Source: Phascolarctos cinereus
Taxonomy: Eukaryota > Chordata > Mammalia > Diprotodontia > Phascolarctidae
Length of the DNA: 64,000 bases
Reading direction: 5' to 3'
NCBI RefSeq assembly: GCF_002099425.1
Contig: NW_018344285.1
Span: 248,001 to 312,000 of the forward strand
The translations under genes were made by a program, and so were the position numbers. Below, one piece after another: positions 43,806 to 56,045 of the stretch; the stretch's first letter is position 1; each line of letters begins with the position of its first letter. Under the pieces are notes generated by a model. It worked only from the letters and a program-made list of their open reading frames with translations. It had not been told where the DNA came from and did no database searches.

Positions 43806-44560
43806 AGTGTAGTCTTATGAGATTTTGATTAGATGTTGGCTGAAAATATACCTTCAAACTATAATGACTTTTTAGGGGGCTCATTTGTGAGTGGAGGTCA
43901 GGTTTTTGATATAATTCCAATGATCTCACTGTCATTGGCTAGTGTCAGCCTCTTTTCTACACAGCTGTACATGTGAGTAATCTACTCCTTCTATCCACTT
44001 TTTCAATACTATAATCATTGTTTATTTTGACCTAATCAACCATTTTACTAGGATAAAGATTCTTAGTGTTGGGGAAGGAAGGCAGATAGAGATTGTGATT
44101 TGCTCCGGCTACTGCCCTTACCACCCTAAGGATGATGGCATATCACCTACTTTTGCAGAGATGAACCAAGAGGAGCTTAGGAAAGGACAAAAAGAAGAGA
44201 GGAAGAACAAAATGCTCTAAAGCTATTATCACCCAATTTTATGCCAAAGGAATAAATAACTACAAACAGAAACTTTAAGTACAATCTCTCAGGCTTCTTT
44301 ACTTCATTGTTATTTTATCAGAATCATTCAATGTCATTCCTAGCTAATTCCAGGTTATCTTGTCATACTCACCAAAACTGCCCCCTTTTGCAAGTGCCTG
44401 CAGAAACAACTAGATAATCCCCTCTTCAAGCAGTTAGATGAATGTATAGTTTTGTTCTTAGTGAGAAATATCTATAAAAAAATTAAACCAAATCCATAAA
44501 CCATGTCATGATGGAAACATTATTGGAATTCAAATTCTTCTAGGGATGGAACCATGTAAA
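43806..44560. other. Unassigned, repeat-poor
   Basis: No recognised family, exon or site. Confidence 0.35.
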
Positions 44561-44725
44561 TCATCAGGTAACAAGGCAAATACACTCATTTTACAAATGA
44601 GGAAACTGAGGCCCCAATAATTATTTGACTTTCCCTAGGTCATATAGATGGTGAAGAACTAGAATCATAACACAGATCCTCTGATTCAAAATCTAATTAT
44701 CTCCATGCTATATACTGTGTTGCCT
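44561..44725 (-). mobile_element. MIR / CORE-SINE fragment
   Basis: 'tcattttacaaatgaggaaa', 'ctttccctaggtcatataga', 'cacagatcctctgattcaaa', 'ctatatactgtgttgcc'. Confidence 0.7.
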
Positions 44726-45229
44726 TAGAGCACAGTTTTAAACATTAGAAATGAGCAAAAATTATTTAAATAGCATGAAGGTGACTACAGGACATAAGTT
44801 CTTCCTCTAGAAATTTTTAAGACCCATGCAGAAATATCTTCATGAAATTTAGTTTTCAATGCCTCAGAAAGGCCTATTTATTTATTGTTCTCATTCCCAC
44901 ATGTAGTCTTATTACCTCAAACTCAACCACAATCCAACAGCTGCCTAGCATCGAGTTAGCTACAATTCTTAGACAGCTGTGGACGAAAGATTTCAATTTC
45001 CAAAAAAAATATAAGTTGAAAAGTTCACCGTAAAGAGTTTATCTCATGACCACCGCTGGGAAGCTTTGAGTACAGACTTATGATGAACATAAAGTGGGAT
45101 GTAATGGGATGCCACTGCACAAAATAAATTCATTTGAAGGCAGGATGAAATAAAATGGATAATCATTTCAATCATGATTATGATTGTTTTTGTTATTGTG
45201 ATTCTTAACAAGGAGTTATATAAAAGTGA
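44726..45229. other. Unassigned spacer
   Basis: No repeat or gene recognised. Confidence 0.35.
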
Positions 45230-45476
45230 GTTAGGTGGCACAATGAATAGAGTATGGGGCCTAGAATCAGAAAGATTTCAGTTCAAGTCTGGCCTCAGGC
45301 ATGTACTAATTGTGTGACTCAGGGCAAGTTACTTAACCTCTGATCGCATCGGTTTCCTCATCTGTAGATTGAAGACAGTAATGCTTGCTCCTAGTCTTGT
45401 TGTGAGGATCAAATGAAGTAATATTTTGGAAGAACTTTGCACACTCTAAGGCACTACATAAATTCTAGCTATTTTT
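45230..45476 (+). mobile_element. CORE-SINE type C, full length
   Basis: 'ggcacaatgaatagagtatg', 'tgtgtgactcagggcaagtt', 'tcttgttgtgaggatcaaat' and 'aaggcactacataaattcta'. Confidence 0.85.
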
Positions 45477-46404
45477 GTATGCGTACATATGAATGGATAT
45501 TTCTACTTCTCAAGAGGTGATAGAAAAAGGGTAGAGAAGGTCTCTTAGGACTTACGGTAATTGAATAGAGAAAATAGGTGAAGAGAATCATAAACTTTGG
45601 GTGGCTGTGCCATAGCATCTCAACAAAAGGTCATTTCCACATTGTTGGTTGGGTTATTTCCTGGGAGAGGGCATGGGCCATATGAATTGAATGTGGGTGG
45701 TTAAGGGTTAATTAGGAGATTGAGTAATGAAAGTTAAGATGCAAGACTACTTTGAGGGGAAAGGATGGAGGGAGGTGAGGGAAAAGTTGGTATAAAGGTG
45801 CTGGAGAATGAAGTTTTGGGAGTAAAAGCGCCGATGAATTGATTCTTATTGCCAAGATTCTACACATGGGTTATTTCTTCTGCTGTTTTCACCTAGTGAC
45901 ATATAGTTGATTTAGGATTAGTCTATAAAAGGATAGAATTAGTTGGATGGATGGGATTCTCCAGGTCAAGCTCTCCATTCTCCCAGGTCCCTTATGCACA
46001 CTCATGCATAACAAAAAAGCAATTCTACTTCCTTGCCAGGTTCTGAATGGATGTGAGGACATAAAAGTACTTTTCTGACTATGCACAATGATGAAATGAT
46101 TGGTAACATCATTTTAAGTATGCAAAATGTTTTAGCTGCCATAAACTACTTACTTTGCTACCTCCATAGTAAATACAATGAGTTCACTAAGAAAAGCCTG
46201 AAGTTTCAAACATTCCACACTATGGTCCTGTGATAAATTGTCTTTGCATGAATGAAAAAGTGTATGCATAATCAGCAAACTAAATAATGACGATAACTTT
46301 AATCTTAAACTGCATGAAGCAATCTTTGTTGGAATTCTCATTCTTAGGAAATAGCATTAAATTTTCCGGTATACCAGGGAATCATTCAAAAATAACTCTT
46401 ATAT
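45477..46404. other. Unassigned, about 0.9 kb
   Basis: G-rich plus strand at 45520-45820, no family recognised. Minus-strand open frames at 45889-46086 and 46150-46341 show no known domain. Confidence 0.35.
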
Positions 46405-46690
46405 TTATAACACTTTAAGTTTAACAAAGCATCTCACAAATAAGGAACAAACACTTAGTAAGTGCTTACTATGTGCAACTCACTGAACACATATTATCTC
46501 ATTTAATCCTCACAACACTCCAAGGAGGTGAATGCTATTACTATCCCCATTGTACAGTTGAGGAAACTGACGCAGACAGAGGTTAAGAAACTTGTTCAGG
46601 GTCATGCAAGTAATAAATTCAAATCTGAATACACATTTAAACTCAGATCTTCCTGACTTTAGGCCCAGGGCTCTATATACTCTGATATGT
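46405..46690 (-). mobile_element. MIR, inverted, near full length
   Basis: 'tttaatcctcacaacactcc', 'cccattgtacagttgaggaa', 'taagaaacttgttcagggtc', 'aactcagatcttcctgactt'. Confidence 0.8.
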
Positions 46691-46865
46691 AAAGCAGAAA
46701 TATCTCCCTCAAAACAAACCTGAGAGGTAGGTGCCATTATTATGTCATGTTTATAGCTGAAAAAAACTAAATCTGAGTGACTAAATGACTTACCCAGGAT
46801 CATATGGTTCATAATTTTCTGAGGTGAGATTTGAAGCAAATTCTTCCTGTTTTCAAGTCCAGGTC
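46691..46865 (-). mobile_element. Second MIR in tandem
   Basis: 'aacctgagaggtaggtgcca', 'aatgacttacccaggatcat', 'gcaaattcttcctgttttca'. Same orientation as its neighbour. Confidence 0.7.
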
Positions 46866-46954
46866 CTATAGTGATAATAACAATAACAATAATATGTTTA
46901 TTGTGCTTTTATATGATTATGTATATATTATATAGAATATTTATTAGTATTATT

Positions 46955-47070
46955 GTCATAATTACTAGTATTATAGTAGTAGAAGCAATAGCAGCAGCTA
47001 ACATTTATATAGAGGTTTATGATTTACAAAGCACATTTTATCCTCGCAACTACCTTAACAGTAGTATTGC
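46955..47070 (-). mobile_element. Third MIR, 3' part (split)
   Basis: 'aacatttatatagaggttta', 'caaagcacattttatcctcg'. It resumes at 47432. Confidence 0.65.
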
Positions 47071-47423
47071 TTTAAGAACAACTTTGGATGAAGTCATTTT
47101 GACAATTACGAATACCCAAATTAACTACAAGGGACCCATGAAGGAAGACACTATCTGTACCCAGGGAAAGAACTGATAAATAGAAGTAAATACAGAATGA
47201 TTTTACATGTATGTACATATTTGTGTGTAATGGTAGCCCTCTTTGAGGTGGGAGGGAAGAGAAAAAGGAAAAAAAGGAAAAAGAAGAAATTTACATGGTA
47301 ATTTTATTATTAGAAGCAATAGAAAGTTATGCATAATAGATTATAGTTTCATGTGCAATCTTTTTTTAAAAATTAAACTAGGTTATGGAAACACTTGTTT
47401 TATTCCATAAAATTAAAATAAAA
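47071..47423 (+). mobile_element. L1 3' end inserted in MIR
   Basis: 'cccatgaaggaagacactat', 'cagggaaagaactgataaat', a purine-rich stretch and 'ttatggaaacacttgtttta' with a final 'aaattaaaataaaaa' form an L1 3' UTR. Imperfect duplications flank it ('agtagtattgc' at 47060-47070 and 'agtagttgc' at 47424-47432). Confidence 0.7.
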
Positions 47424-47590
47424 AGTAGTTGCAGTTATTATCCCCATTTTACAGATAAAGAAATTGAGGCTGAGAAAGATTAAATAATTTACCTAGAGTC
47501 ACACAACCAGTGATTGTATGAGGCAGCAACTATACTCAGGTCTTCCTGACTTCTAGAGCTCTATCCACTCTTAACTGCCACATAATAACA
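47424..47590 (-). mobile_element. Third MIR, 5' part (split)
   Basis: 'attatccccattttacagat', 'aatttacctagagtcacaca', 'actcaggtcttcctgacttc', 'gctctatccactcttaac'. Completes the copy begun at 46955. Confidence 0.8.
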
Positions 47591-47964
47591 CTATCCTATT
47601 TACTAAAAATGAAGTCATTCATAAAGAGTTTCCAAAAGGTTGCGAACTCTACGTATGAAAAGTTGGATTTACCCTTTCTGACATCCCTTTATTTCCCTCA
47701 CATTTTCCACTCTACCTGCCATACTCATGTTGGACCAAAGAAAGGAGGATGAATTGTGAACTACCTGGCATTTGGTCAGGTTCAGAAAGTGAAGGTGTTC
47801 TTTCTCTGACAGATAGACTAATATAAAATCCTTGATAGTTGCAGACCATTAACAAAGATAACACACTAATCTTTTGTTTTAAAACACGACTGCTTCCTTT
47901 CCTAAGGGGTATGATGTTTCTGTTCTAGTGTTTAATGTGGAAAATTAATAGTTTACAGAAGCAT

Positions 47965-48042
47965 TGAATTATGAGATGTCGAGGCTAGAAGAAACCTTTC
48001 AAATAATCCTCTCATTTTGCAAATGAAGAAACTGAGGCTGTT
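47965..48042 (-). mobile_element. CORE-SINE type B fragment
   Basis: 'gaggctagaagaaacctttc', 'cattttgcaaatgaagaaac'. Confidence 0.5.
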
Positions 48043-49833
48043 TTTGCTCCCTCTGAATTGGGAATTATTACATCAAAGTCAATGAAGAAACATCTAACTT
48101 TCTTCCTTCAGGGGTTGAAGTTGTCTGTTTTTCTTTTCTCAGCCCACACTGTCCTCTGTATACCCAGAACTACTCAGTCACCCCCTTAGGGGTAAAGCTC
48201 ATCTTTCACTGCTGGATGGCAGCCAACTTGGCTTTGAACTGTGCAGAAACAGAGAAGTGCTTGATAGCTTTTTATACAGCTTGGTTTGATACCAATAACT
48301 CTTGAGTGTGGATGTCAAGGCAACAAAGCTGCTGCGTAAAAAGAGAGAAAAATAATAATAAAATAAAACCCCAGAGATTAAAAGTGAGTAATCTGTAGAA
48401 GGCTGAAAACTCATTTGCACATTGTTTTTGTGTGTGTTCCTTTCTCTCTGGGGATGGTACTAATTAGGGTCGGGGACAAAGACATGGATCTGTTGTCTAA
48501 TTGCTATTTCTCAAGCATAAATAAGTAGCAAATTGTGCACATAAATTGTCCATTTCCCCCTGTGGTTCTCCCTCCTCACCCTCCTACTCCTGGGGAAACG
48601 TAAAAGCTTCAAAATCTTTATACTGTTATTATTTAGCTCTGGCACTTCATTTTCAAATATATATGGGACCAGGATTATAGACAAAACTTACACTGCATTT
48701 GTGAATACAACATTTGGCTGAATATTCTCATGGGATAGGGATGGGGGTCTGAGGCAGAATCTAGACAAATGGAGAAAGAAGGAAGGAAAGTATTAGTGAT
48801 ATGCACTCCTTATTATTACTCATAACTGACAACTATTCTTTTAAAGATAATTTTGTGAAGAAACTTTGAATCCAACAACTAGAATTATACTGTATGACAC
48901 CTCACATCTTTTTTGTGAAATCATAACATCTACATCAGAGTCATCATTTGTCAGTGTGTGTCTATTTTTTGAACAGGCTCTGAAGGAAGAGAAAGTTGCA
49001 GATGAGTTTCAAGTAAATGGGAAAGTTCCAAAGAGTCAGGGAAACTCATTTGTTTTTCATACTTAGACAAAGTGTAGACTAGAGCTCTCTCAGTCAACTT
49101 TAGGCTGGGCAGAACAATTTGAATACAAATCAATTGGAATTTATTGCCATAGACTGAAAAGAGTAGGAATTCCTCCCTCCCCTTTTCTACTCTTTCCCAA
49201 TCATCTAGGCATTGCTATCAAACTTTAAGATCATGTCTCATATTCCATTATCACACTATTCAGGACTATCAAATACTCTTAGTGGTCAGTGATTCGTGTT
49301 TTAAATAATACAGTCTACTTCTCTCATATGTGTGCCATTTTCTTCTGCCTCTCTATGTCCAGGATCTTTTTTCTTATTCTACTTTTCAACCTTTCATCTC
49401 TTCACATAGAGCTGTTGTTTTAATAGGTCTGCTATGTGCCAAATTTGTTTGGAACTAGGCCTGCTGGAATATTTAAAGTACTACACATAAAGTCTTGGCA
49501 GTACTGAGCCTTAAAAAAGGAAAATAAAATATTTTTTTTCAAGAAGGAAAGATTTAATGGAACTATTTGGGCACAGACTTTAGAAGAAACCTTTCACTGA
49601 CTGAGTAGGCACTTCTCTTCCTCATCTTGGCCCCTTGGTGAACCAGTTCAAGTCCACTTTGTTGTCTTCTTTGTATTTTTTGCCTCCTTTTCCTATCACC
49701 AATATTGCCCTGCCAAGCCTTGGCCTTGGTTTGCTCCTATCTGCTCCCTTTTACTCCTGTTCACATGCTACTGAGCAAAGCTAGAGCTGAAGAAAATCAT
49801 TCAACCGTGTCCTTCAGGGTTACTAAAAATTAA
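48043..49833. other. Repeat-poor block, 1.8 kb
   Basis: No clear interspersed repeats. Homeodomain-like 'taattagg' near 48462 and 'tctaattg' near 48497 are present. Nothing exon-like stands out. Confidence 0.3.
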
Positions 49834-50072
49834 TTTTTTTTGTTGTTTAGTCATTTCTTTCATGTCTGACTCTTTGTGATCCCAGTTGGGTTTTCTTGGC
49901 AAAGATATTGGAGTGGTTTGCTATGTCCTTCTCTAGTTCATTTTACAGATGAGGAAACTGAGGCAAAAAAAGGATTAAGTGACTTGCTCAGAATCACATA
50001 ATAAATGTCTGAGACCAAATTTGAAATCAGGTCTTCCTGACTCTAGGCCTGGCTCTCTGCCTACTGTAACAA
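49834..50072 (-). mobile_element. MAR1-like CORE-SINE type A
   Basis: RTE-like tail 'tgtctgactctttgtgatcc', 'tggcaaagatattggagtgg', 'tacagatgaggaaactgagg', 'aatcaggtcttcctgactct'. Full length, inverted. Confidence 0.88.
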
Positions 50073-50074
50073 CC

Positions 50075-51775
50075 TTTTGGGTCCTCACTACTTCAAGGCA
50101 ATCTCTTAAAACATTCTTAATCCACTCTCCTGCTCATTATGATGTTTTCTTTTTTATTTCTAAACCTTTTTGTCTCCCTAAAATTTCTCATAGATACCCT
50201 TCTCCTTTTACCCCCATTCTTTCAGAAGAATACCTTGCCTCATATTTCATGGAAATGTTGAAATTATTCACTAAGAACTTCCTATTTTCCTCTCCTCTTC
50301 TCACATCATCCATATACCTTCACCTATAATTTCTTCCTTCACCCCTGCTATTTCATGCTATCATTTTCAGAGGAATTCTCTCTCTATCATCCTCACTCCC
50401 TCATGAATCTGCAATTTTATCTTGACTTATCTTGTCTACTGACTTCTTCCCTGCCACCTACCAATAGGTCCATATTTCCCTCATCCAAAAAACACAAAGC
50501 ACAAAATACTTTTCATTCTCACTAGCTATTATAGTTAATAGTTTTCCTCCATTTCCCATTTAAACTCCTTGAGAAGGTCATCTGCGGTTGGTACATCCAT
50601 TTCCTTTCCTCTCACCCTATTCTTAACTACTCATTCTTGCTTCTGATGTCATCCTTCATAGAAGACTACTCTCACCAAAGTTACTGAAGATCTCTTAATC
50701 ATCAAATCTAATGACCTTTCTTTCATCCTGATCTATCTTGACCACCCTATAGCCACTGGCATTCTCAATCACCATCTTCTCCACAATACACTTATCTCTC
50801 TGAATTTTCATGACCCCAATTTCTCTTGTTTCTTATCCCCCCATCTGACCACTGTTTTAATCTCCTTTGTTAGCTTATCACCCAAGTTACTAACTGTAGA
50901 TATATATTGAAGCTTTGTTCTGTTCCCTCTTCTCTTATCTCTATATACTATTTTGCTTAATAATATTATCAGCTCTGATGCATTGAATTATTGTCTTTGT
51001 GTCAATGATTCTCATATCTATTTTTCCAGAACTAACCCTTCTGTTCACACATCTCCAGCAGTCTAACAGACATCATGAAATGCATGTTGAAAGCTGAACT
51101 CTTTATCTTTAACCTCAAAACCTCTCATTTTCTGAACTTAAATATTAATGTTGAAGACAAAACTAACATCCTCATCATTTGCATTATAACTTAGGTGTCA
51201 TCCTATACTCCTTACTCACTCTCACTACAGTCAGTCTATTGTAAAGTCCAATTAATTTTACTTTGGCAACATCTCTCAATATACCTCTGTCTCTTTTCTG
51301 ATGCTGTCACAACCCCAGGGCAGGTGTTCAAAACCAAATGCCTGGTTCCTTGGATGAGTTAAGTAATCTGTTCATTGGTTTCCCTGCCTTAAGTTTCTCC
51401 CCACTCTTGCCAGTCTTCCAGTTAACTGATCTTACCATGTCACTTCCTATTCAATGAACACCCTAGTTACTCTAAAATACTATTTTGCATTTAAATATTT
51501 TTAAAAACCTGTCCTCTTCCTCCCTTTCTAGTCTGTTTATACTTCATTCCCTCTACATGGTCCCTAATCCAGTGACAGGCCTCTTTGCTTTTCCTAAAAT
51601 AAGAAACTCATTTTCTGCCTTTTGTACATTTTACTAGCTGTCCATCATGCTTGGAATTTGTTCCTGTTTTTTTTAACCTCTGTGTCCTCACTTCCCTGAA
51701 TTCCTGACATTCTCACTTAAATTTAAATCTTCCCAGTCCTCCTTAAATTTGATGTCTTACCTCAAGTTCAAAGTC
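50075..51775 (+). mobile_element. L2 ORF2 (RT) to 3' region, long degenerate copy
   Basis: Matches the L2 reverse transcriptase order: 'caccaaagttactgaagatc', 'atgacctttctttcatcctg', 'ctatcttgaccaccctatag' (RT motif around FDTVDH), 'gttctgttccctcttctctt', a YADD-region equivalent near 50998 ('tgtcaatgattctcatatct'), then 'gtctattgtaaagtccaatt' and 'gatcttaccatgtcacttcc'. Many stops; no function. At about 1.7 kb it is the longest L2 here. Confidence 0.75.
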
Positions 51776-51784
51776 AAGAAAAAG

Positions 51785-53295
51785 GCTGTATAAAAGAGCA
51801 AACACACACTCAGGTAGAAGAATCTACCCTACCCAATAAAGAAATAAGAGAAGGGGACAAGAGATATAGGGCTTGGGGGGAAATAATAAAAGAAAGAACA
51901 GATTAAGACAGACAATTGTCAAAATCAAAATAGATTTTTAAGGAGGGACAGAACAAAAATGGAGAAGGAAAAATAGAAGAAAATAGGATGGAGGGAAATA
52001 CACAATAATCATTACTGTGAATGCAAATGAGATGAACTCATCCATAAAACAGAAAGAAATAGCAGATTGGTTTTTTTAATTTTCAAATCCAATCCAAACA
52101 ATGTTTTTTTTTTCACAAGAGAGATTCTGAAACAGAAAAAACACACACAGAGTTAAAATAAGGAGCTTCAGTTGAAATAAAAAATGGCAATCATGAACTC
52201 AGACAAAGCAAAAGCTAAAATAGACTAAATTAAAAGAGATAATCATGGATCCTATATTTTGCTAAAAGATAATGTAGACAATAAAATGATATAAATTTTT
52301 TACAGTGAATTTGTCTTACAAAGGCTTTATTTCTCAGATGCAAAATGAACTGAGTTAAATTTGTAAAAAACAAAAAATGTGGCATTCCCCAATTAATAAA
52401 TGATCAGATAATAGGACCAGGAAGTTTTAAGAAGAAATCAAAACCATTGTCACATTAAAAAAATGCTCTAAATCAGTATTGATTAGAGAGATGAAAATTA
52501 AAATGACAGTGAGGTACCACCACACACCTATCAGGTTGGCTAACATGACAGAAAAGGAAAGTGACAAATGATGGAGTGAGTGTGTTAAAATAAGGACACT
52601 AAAGCACTGTTGGAGTTGTGAGCTTGTCCAACCATTCTGGAGAACAATTTGGAACTATGCCCACAAGGCTTGAAAACTCTGCATACCCGTTGACCCAGCA
52701 ATATCCTGAAGAGATCATTGAAAATGGAAAAGGGCCTCATTTGGACAAAAAAAAATTATAGTAGCTCTTTTTGTGGTGGCAAAGAATTGGAAATCATAGG
52801 GATGTCCATTGATTAAAAAAAGGGTTGTTTAAGTTGTGGTATATGATTATTTGATGGAATACTATTATGGCATAAGAAAGGACAAGTGGGATCATTTCAG
52901 AAAATCCTGGGAAGGCATATATGAATTAATGAAATGTGTACTGAGAAGATCCAAGAGAACACTGCATACAACAACAGCAATATTGTAATGATTAACTATG
53001 AAAGACAACTGCGCTGATCAATAAATACATTGATCCACAATAGTTCCAAAGACCTTATGATGAAAAATGCTCTCCACTTCCAGAGAAAGAACTGATTATC
53101 TCTGAATGTAGATTAAAACTTTTTTTTCTACTTTAGTTTTCTTGCTTTTTTTTTCAATATGGCTAACATGGGAATGGTTTTCATGACTTCACATGTAAAA
53201 TGGGGAACAGGTTGTCTACTTTCTCAATGGATAAACAGTGCTGGAGGGGAAAAATAATTTAAATTCAAAATAAAAAAGAATGTTAAAATAAATAA
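51785..53295 (+). mobile_element. L1 with a large internal deletion
   Basis: Inter-ORF spacer (51800-52000: 'ataggatggagggaaataca'), start of the ORF2 endonuclease region (52010-52290: 'gaactcatccataaaacaga', 'actcagacaaagcaaaagct'), then an abrupt jump near 52300 to the ORF2 C-terminus ('cattccccaattaataaatg', 'gaggtaccaccacacaccta', 'ttgacccagcaatatcctga', 'tgtggtggcaaagaattgga') and 3' UTR. Most of the RT domain is missing. The spacer matches that of the HAL1 at 17.4-20.3 kb. Confidence 0.8.
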
Positions 53296-53483
53296 GCACA
53301 TAAAAAAGAAAGAGCATATAAAAATAAATATTAAAGGAAAACTGACCAAATATATTAGATCTACTAGAAAAAGCCAAAAATAAAAAGTATTCACTAATCT
53401 CCTTCCTAAAAATCACCAAACCAAAAATACACAGGATTGCTATATACAATAACCAAATCTGTGAAGGAAAAAGAAAATATACA

Positions 53484-53535
53484 TATACATATACACATAT
53501 ACACATATACACACATACACATATACACACATTGT
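53484..53535. repeat. (TATACA)n microsatellite
   Basis: About 50 bases of CATATA/CACATA units. Confidence 0.92.
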
Positions 53536-55044
53536 AAATAGTAAATAAAAATACCAAAGTAGCAAAATCAGTGTTGCTTGAGAACAAATTACACAACAAA
53601 GAAGAAAATAAAAACTCAGAATATTCTAAAAGAAATAAAATAAAGCCTTAAAACCAAGATTGACTTTCCCCCCAAAACTTAAAATCTTACTATAGAGAGA
53701 ATTGTAGACTTTCAAGCATTATGAATGAATGTCAGAACTGAGCAGAAATATTTAACTACAAATGTGGAAGTCAAGAGATATCTAGAAAGGTATATTGATT
53801 TGAATAATTAGTAAGAACTAAAAGTTGGTCAGTATTTATCTAACAGAGTGAGAATAGACAAGGAATTTTTCAGAATCCTAATGTCTTTATGAAATACAGA
53901 GGAAAGTACATAAGACAAACAATTGGCATGATCATCATTTATTCTGTTCTTTTGTTTTTAGGAAATGAAAGTAATGGAGGAGAAAATGAATATTGTATTC
54001 TCTTCTATTATTATTTTGCAGTGTGTCATAAGAAGAGGATATAAAACAAATCCATAAAATAATTGACATTCTTACATTGCTCCAAAACCAGAGGAAACAA
54101 ATACAGAGGGAAATCTCATTCAAAATAACTAAAAATTGCATAAAATATACCTAGGAAGTGATCTAATTAGGAATACTCAAAACAAATCATTTTATTTATG
54201 ACATTTTAATGAACTAAAGGAAGCAACATCGGAAGATATTCATTGCTCATGGTTGGATTCAGTCAAAATAAAATAATCATAGTACATCATAATCATTAAT
54301 CTATGTATTCATGAGATATAAACATTAAATAACTAATAAATTGCTTCTTATAGCTAAATAAAATAATAAAGTCTTTATGGAAGAGTAAAATGTCTGCAAT
54401 CTCATGGGAAAGAATTTTTAGAATGTAAGGACAAAGAGAAAATAGACCTTTCAATTTTCAACTATTTTATAAGGCAGTACTTGTTAGTACTATTTGATAT
54501 TGGTGAAAAAAAAGTAGCTCAGTGGAACCTTCTAGGTAAGCAAGAACAGAAAATAAATAGACTTTAGATTCCAACATTCAATAATTCCAAGAATATTAAG
54601 TACCTGAGGTAAGATTCTTATTGCACAAGCACTGGTGAGAAAACTGGTCGACAGTTGGTATAAAAAAATGATCATTATCAAAATAAATTCCAAATGGATA
54701 AGCAACATAACATGAAATGTCACATTATGTTGTTAAATGTTGGGAAATAGTTTTAGTTATATTTCCTAATAATTATTAAGGAAGTGATTTTTAACCAACC
54801 AAGGGATAGAAGAGATAAGAAGAAAAAGACAAGTTTAATTACATAAAACAGAAAAACTTCAAAATGAACAAAATCAATGTAGTTAGTATAAGAAATGGAT
54901 CTTCCACTGGAGGAAAAATGATAATTATATCCACTCTCTCTGATAACAACTTGATACACAAAATATATAGAGAAAAATAATATGTAAAAATTAATAACAT
55001 GCATATGTATTATATTTCATAAATATATAAGATCAGAGATTGTA

Positions 55045-55190
55045 TAGCTTATTGAATAGAGAGCTGGCCTTGGTGCCAGGAAGATCTAAATTCAGGTTCT
55101 GTCTCTGACTTATAGTAACTATATATCCTTGGGCAAGCTACATAAACTATCATTATCCTAGACCACTCTAAGTTTCCATCACACTTAGGT
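55045..55190 (+). mobile_element. CORE-SINE 5' part inside L1
   Basis: 'agcttattgaatagagagct', 'ggaagatctaaattcaggtt', 'tatatatccttgggcaagct'. Confidence 0.7.
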
Positions 55191-56045
55191 AGAAAGAATG
55201 TTCTCATTCATGATTTTTATATACCAAATGAAATCTTAGTTTCAGTCTCTATTCAGTCCATCTCTTGAACATGATCAAATGCTATTTCCAAAAAGAAAAT
55301 CCCTGAAATGAACTGAATACCCAATTCTTCCATGAAGAAACTAAAAAATTATTCCAAATCACAAATATGAGACATGTATATTAAAATCATTTTCTGATTT
55401 CACTAATACTCAACAAATACTAGGGACATGAAGATGAAAATAGTAAATATTGGAGGTTCTTTTGGGACATAGACAAACTGAAACACTTGGTAGAGCTATG
55501 AATTGGTCCACTTATTCCTGAAAAAAAAAAGCTGGGATTATGCTTTAAATGAACTTACATATTCACACTTTTTAATCTAGTGATCCTGCTATTAGGCATA
55601 TATAACAAAAAGGTCAAAGAGAGAAAGAAAGTTGTAATATACACCAAAATATGCATAATAGGACTTTTCTGGTAGGAAAGGGTACAAACCAATCACCTGA
55701 AGAATTGTTTAAAAAATGTTATATATGAAAGTAACAGACTCTTGCTATACCTTTAAGATATGACAATAATAAAAATTCTTAAGAAACTTAAGAAGACACA
55801 TGATTGACACAGAATGAGGTAAACAGGATGTTGTTTACTTTAATGAGTACATCAATTTGAGTGGAAAAACCTTTAAATGAAATGAAACATTGCATGATTA
55901 TAATGTCTAAGCTTGCTTAGAGATGAAATGAAAAAATATACCTACCTCCTTTTATTGAAAGATGGAGGACTATAGTTGTGAAAGCTTTCATATAATGTTA
56001 GATAAATTCAATATGTTGTTAGTTTCCTGGAATTGAAAATAAAAT

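Larger units (their letters stand above)
53300..56045 (+). mobile_element. Older L1, ORF2 RT/C-terminal region and 3' UTR
   Basis: Landmarks in order: 'aatctcattcaaaataacta' (54114), 'attcattgctcatggttgga', 'gtagctcagtggaaccttct', 'aaacttcaaaatgaacaaaa', 'aaatatatagagaaaaataa' (54960), 'tgaattggtccacttattcc' (55499), and a 3' UTR with 'ggaggactatagttgtgaaa' (55965). Strongly diverged. A TATACA microsatellite (53484-53535) and a SINE (55045-55190) lie inside. The 5' boundary near 53300 is uncertain. Confidence 0.7.

Noticed and set aside
51785-56045. One single long L1 spanning both LINE blocks
   Set aside because: The ORF2 C-terminus and 3' UTR landmarks occur twice in order (52300-53290 and 54960-56045), so two copies are needed.
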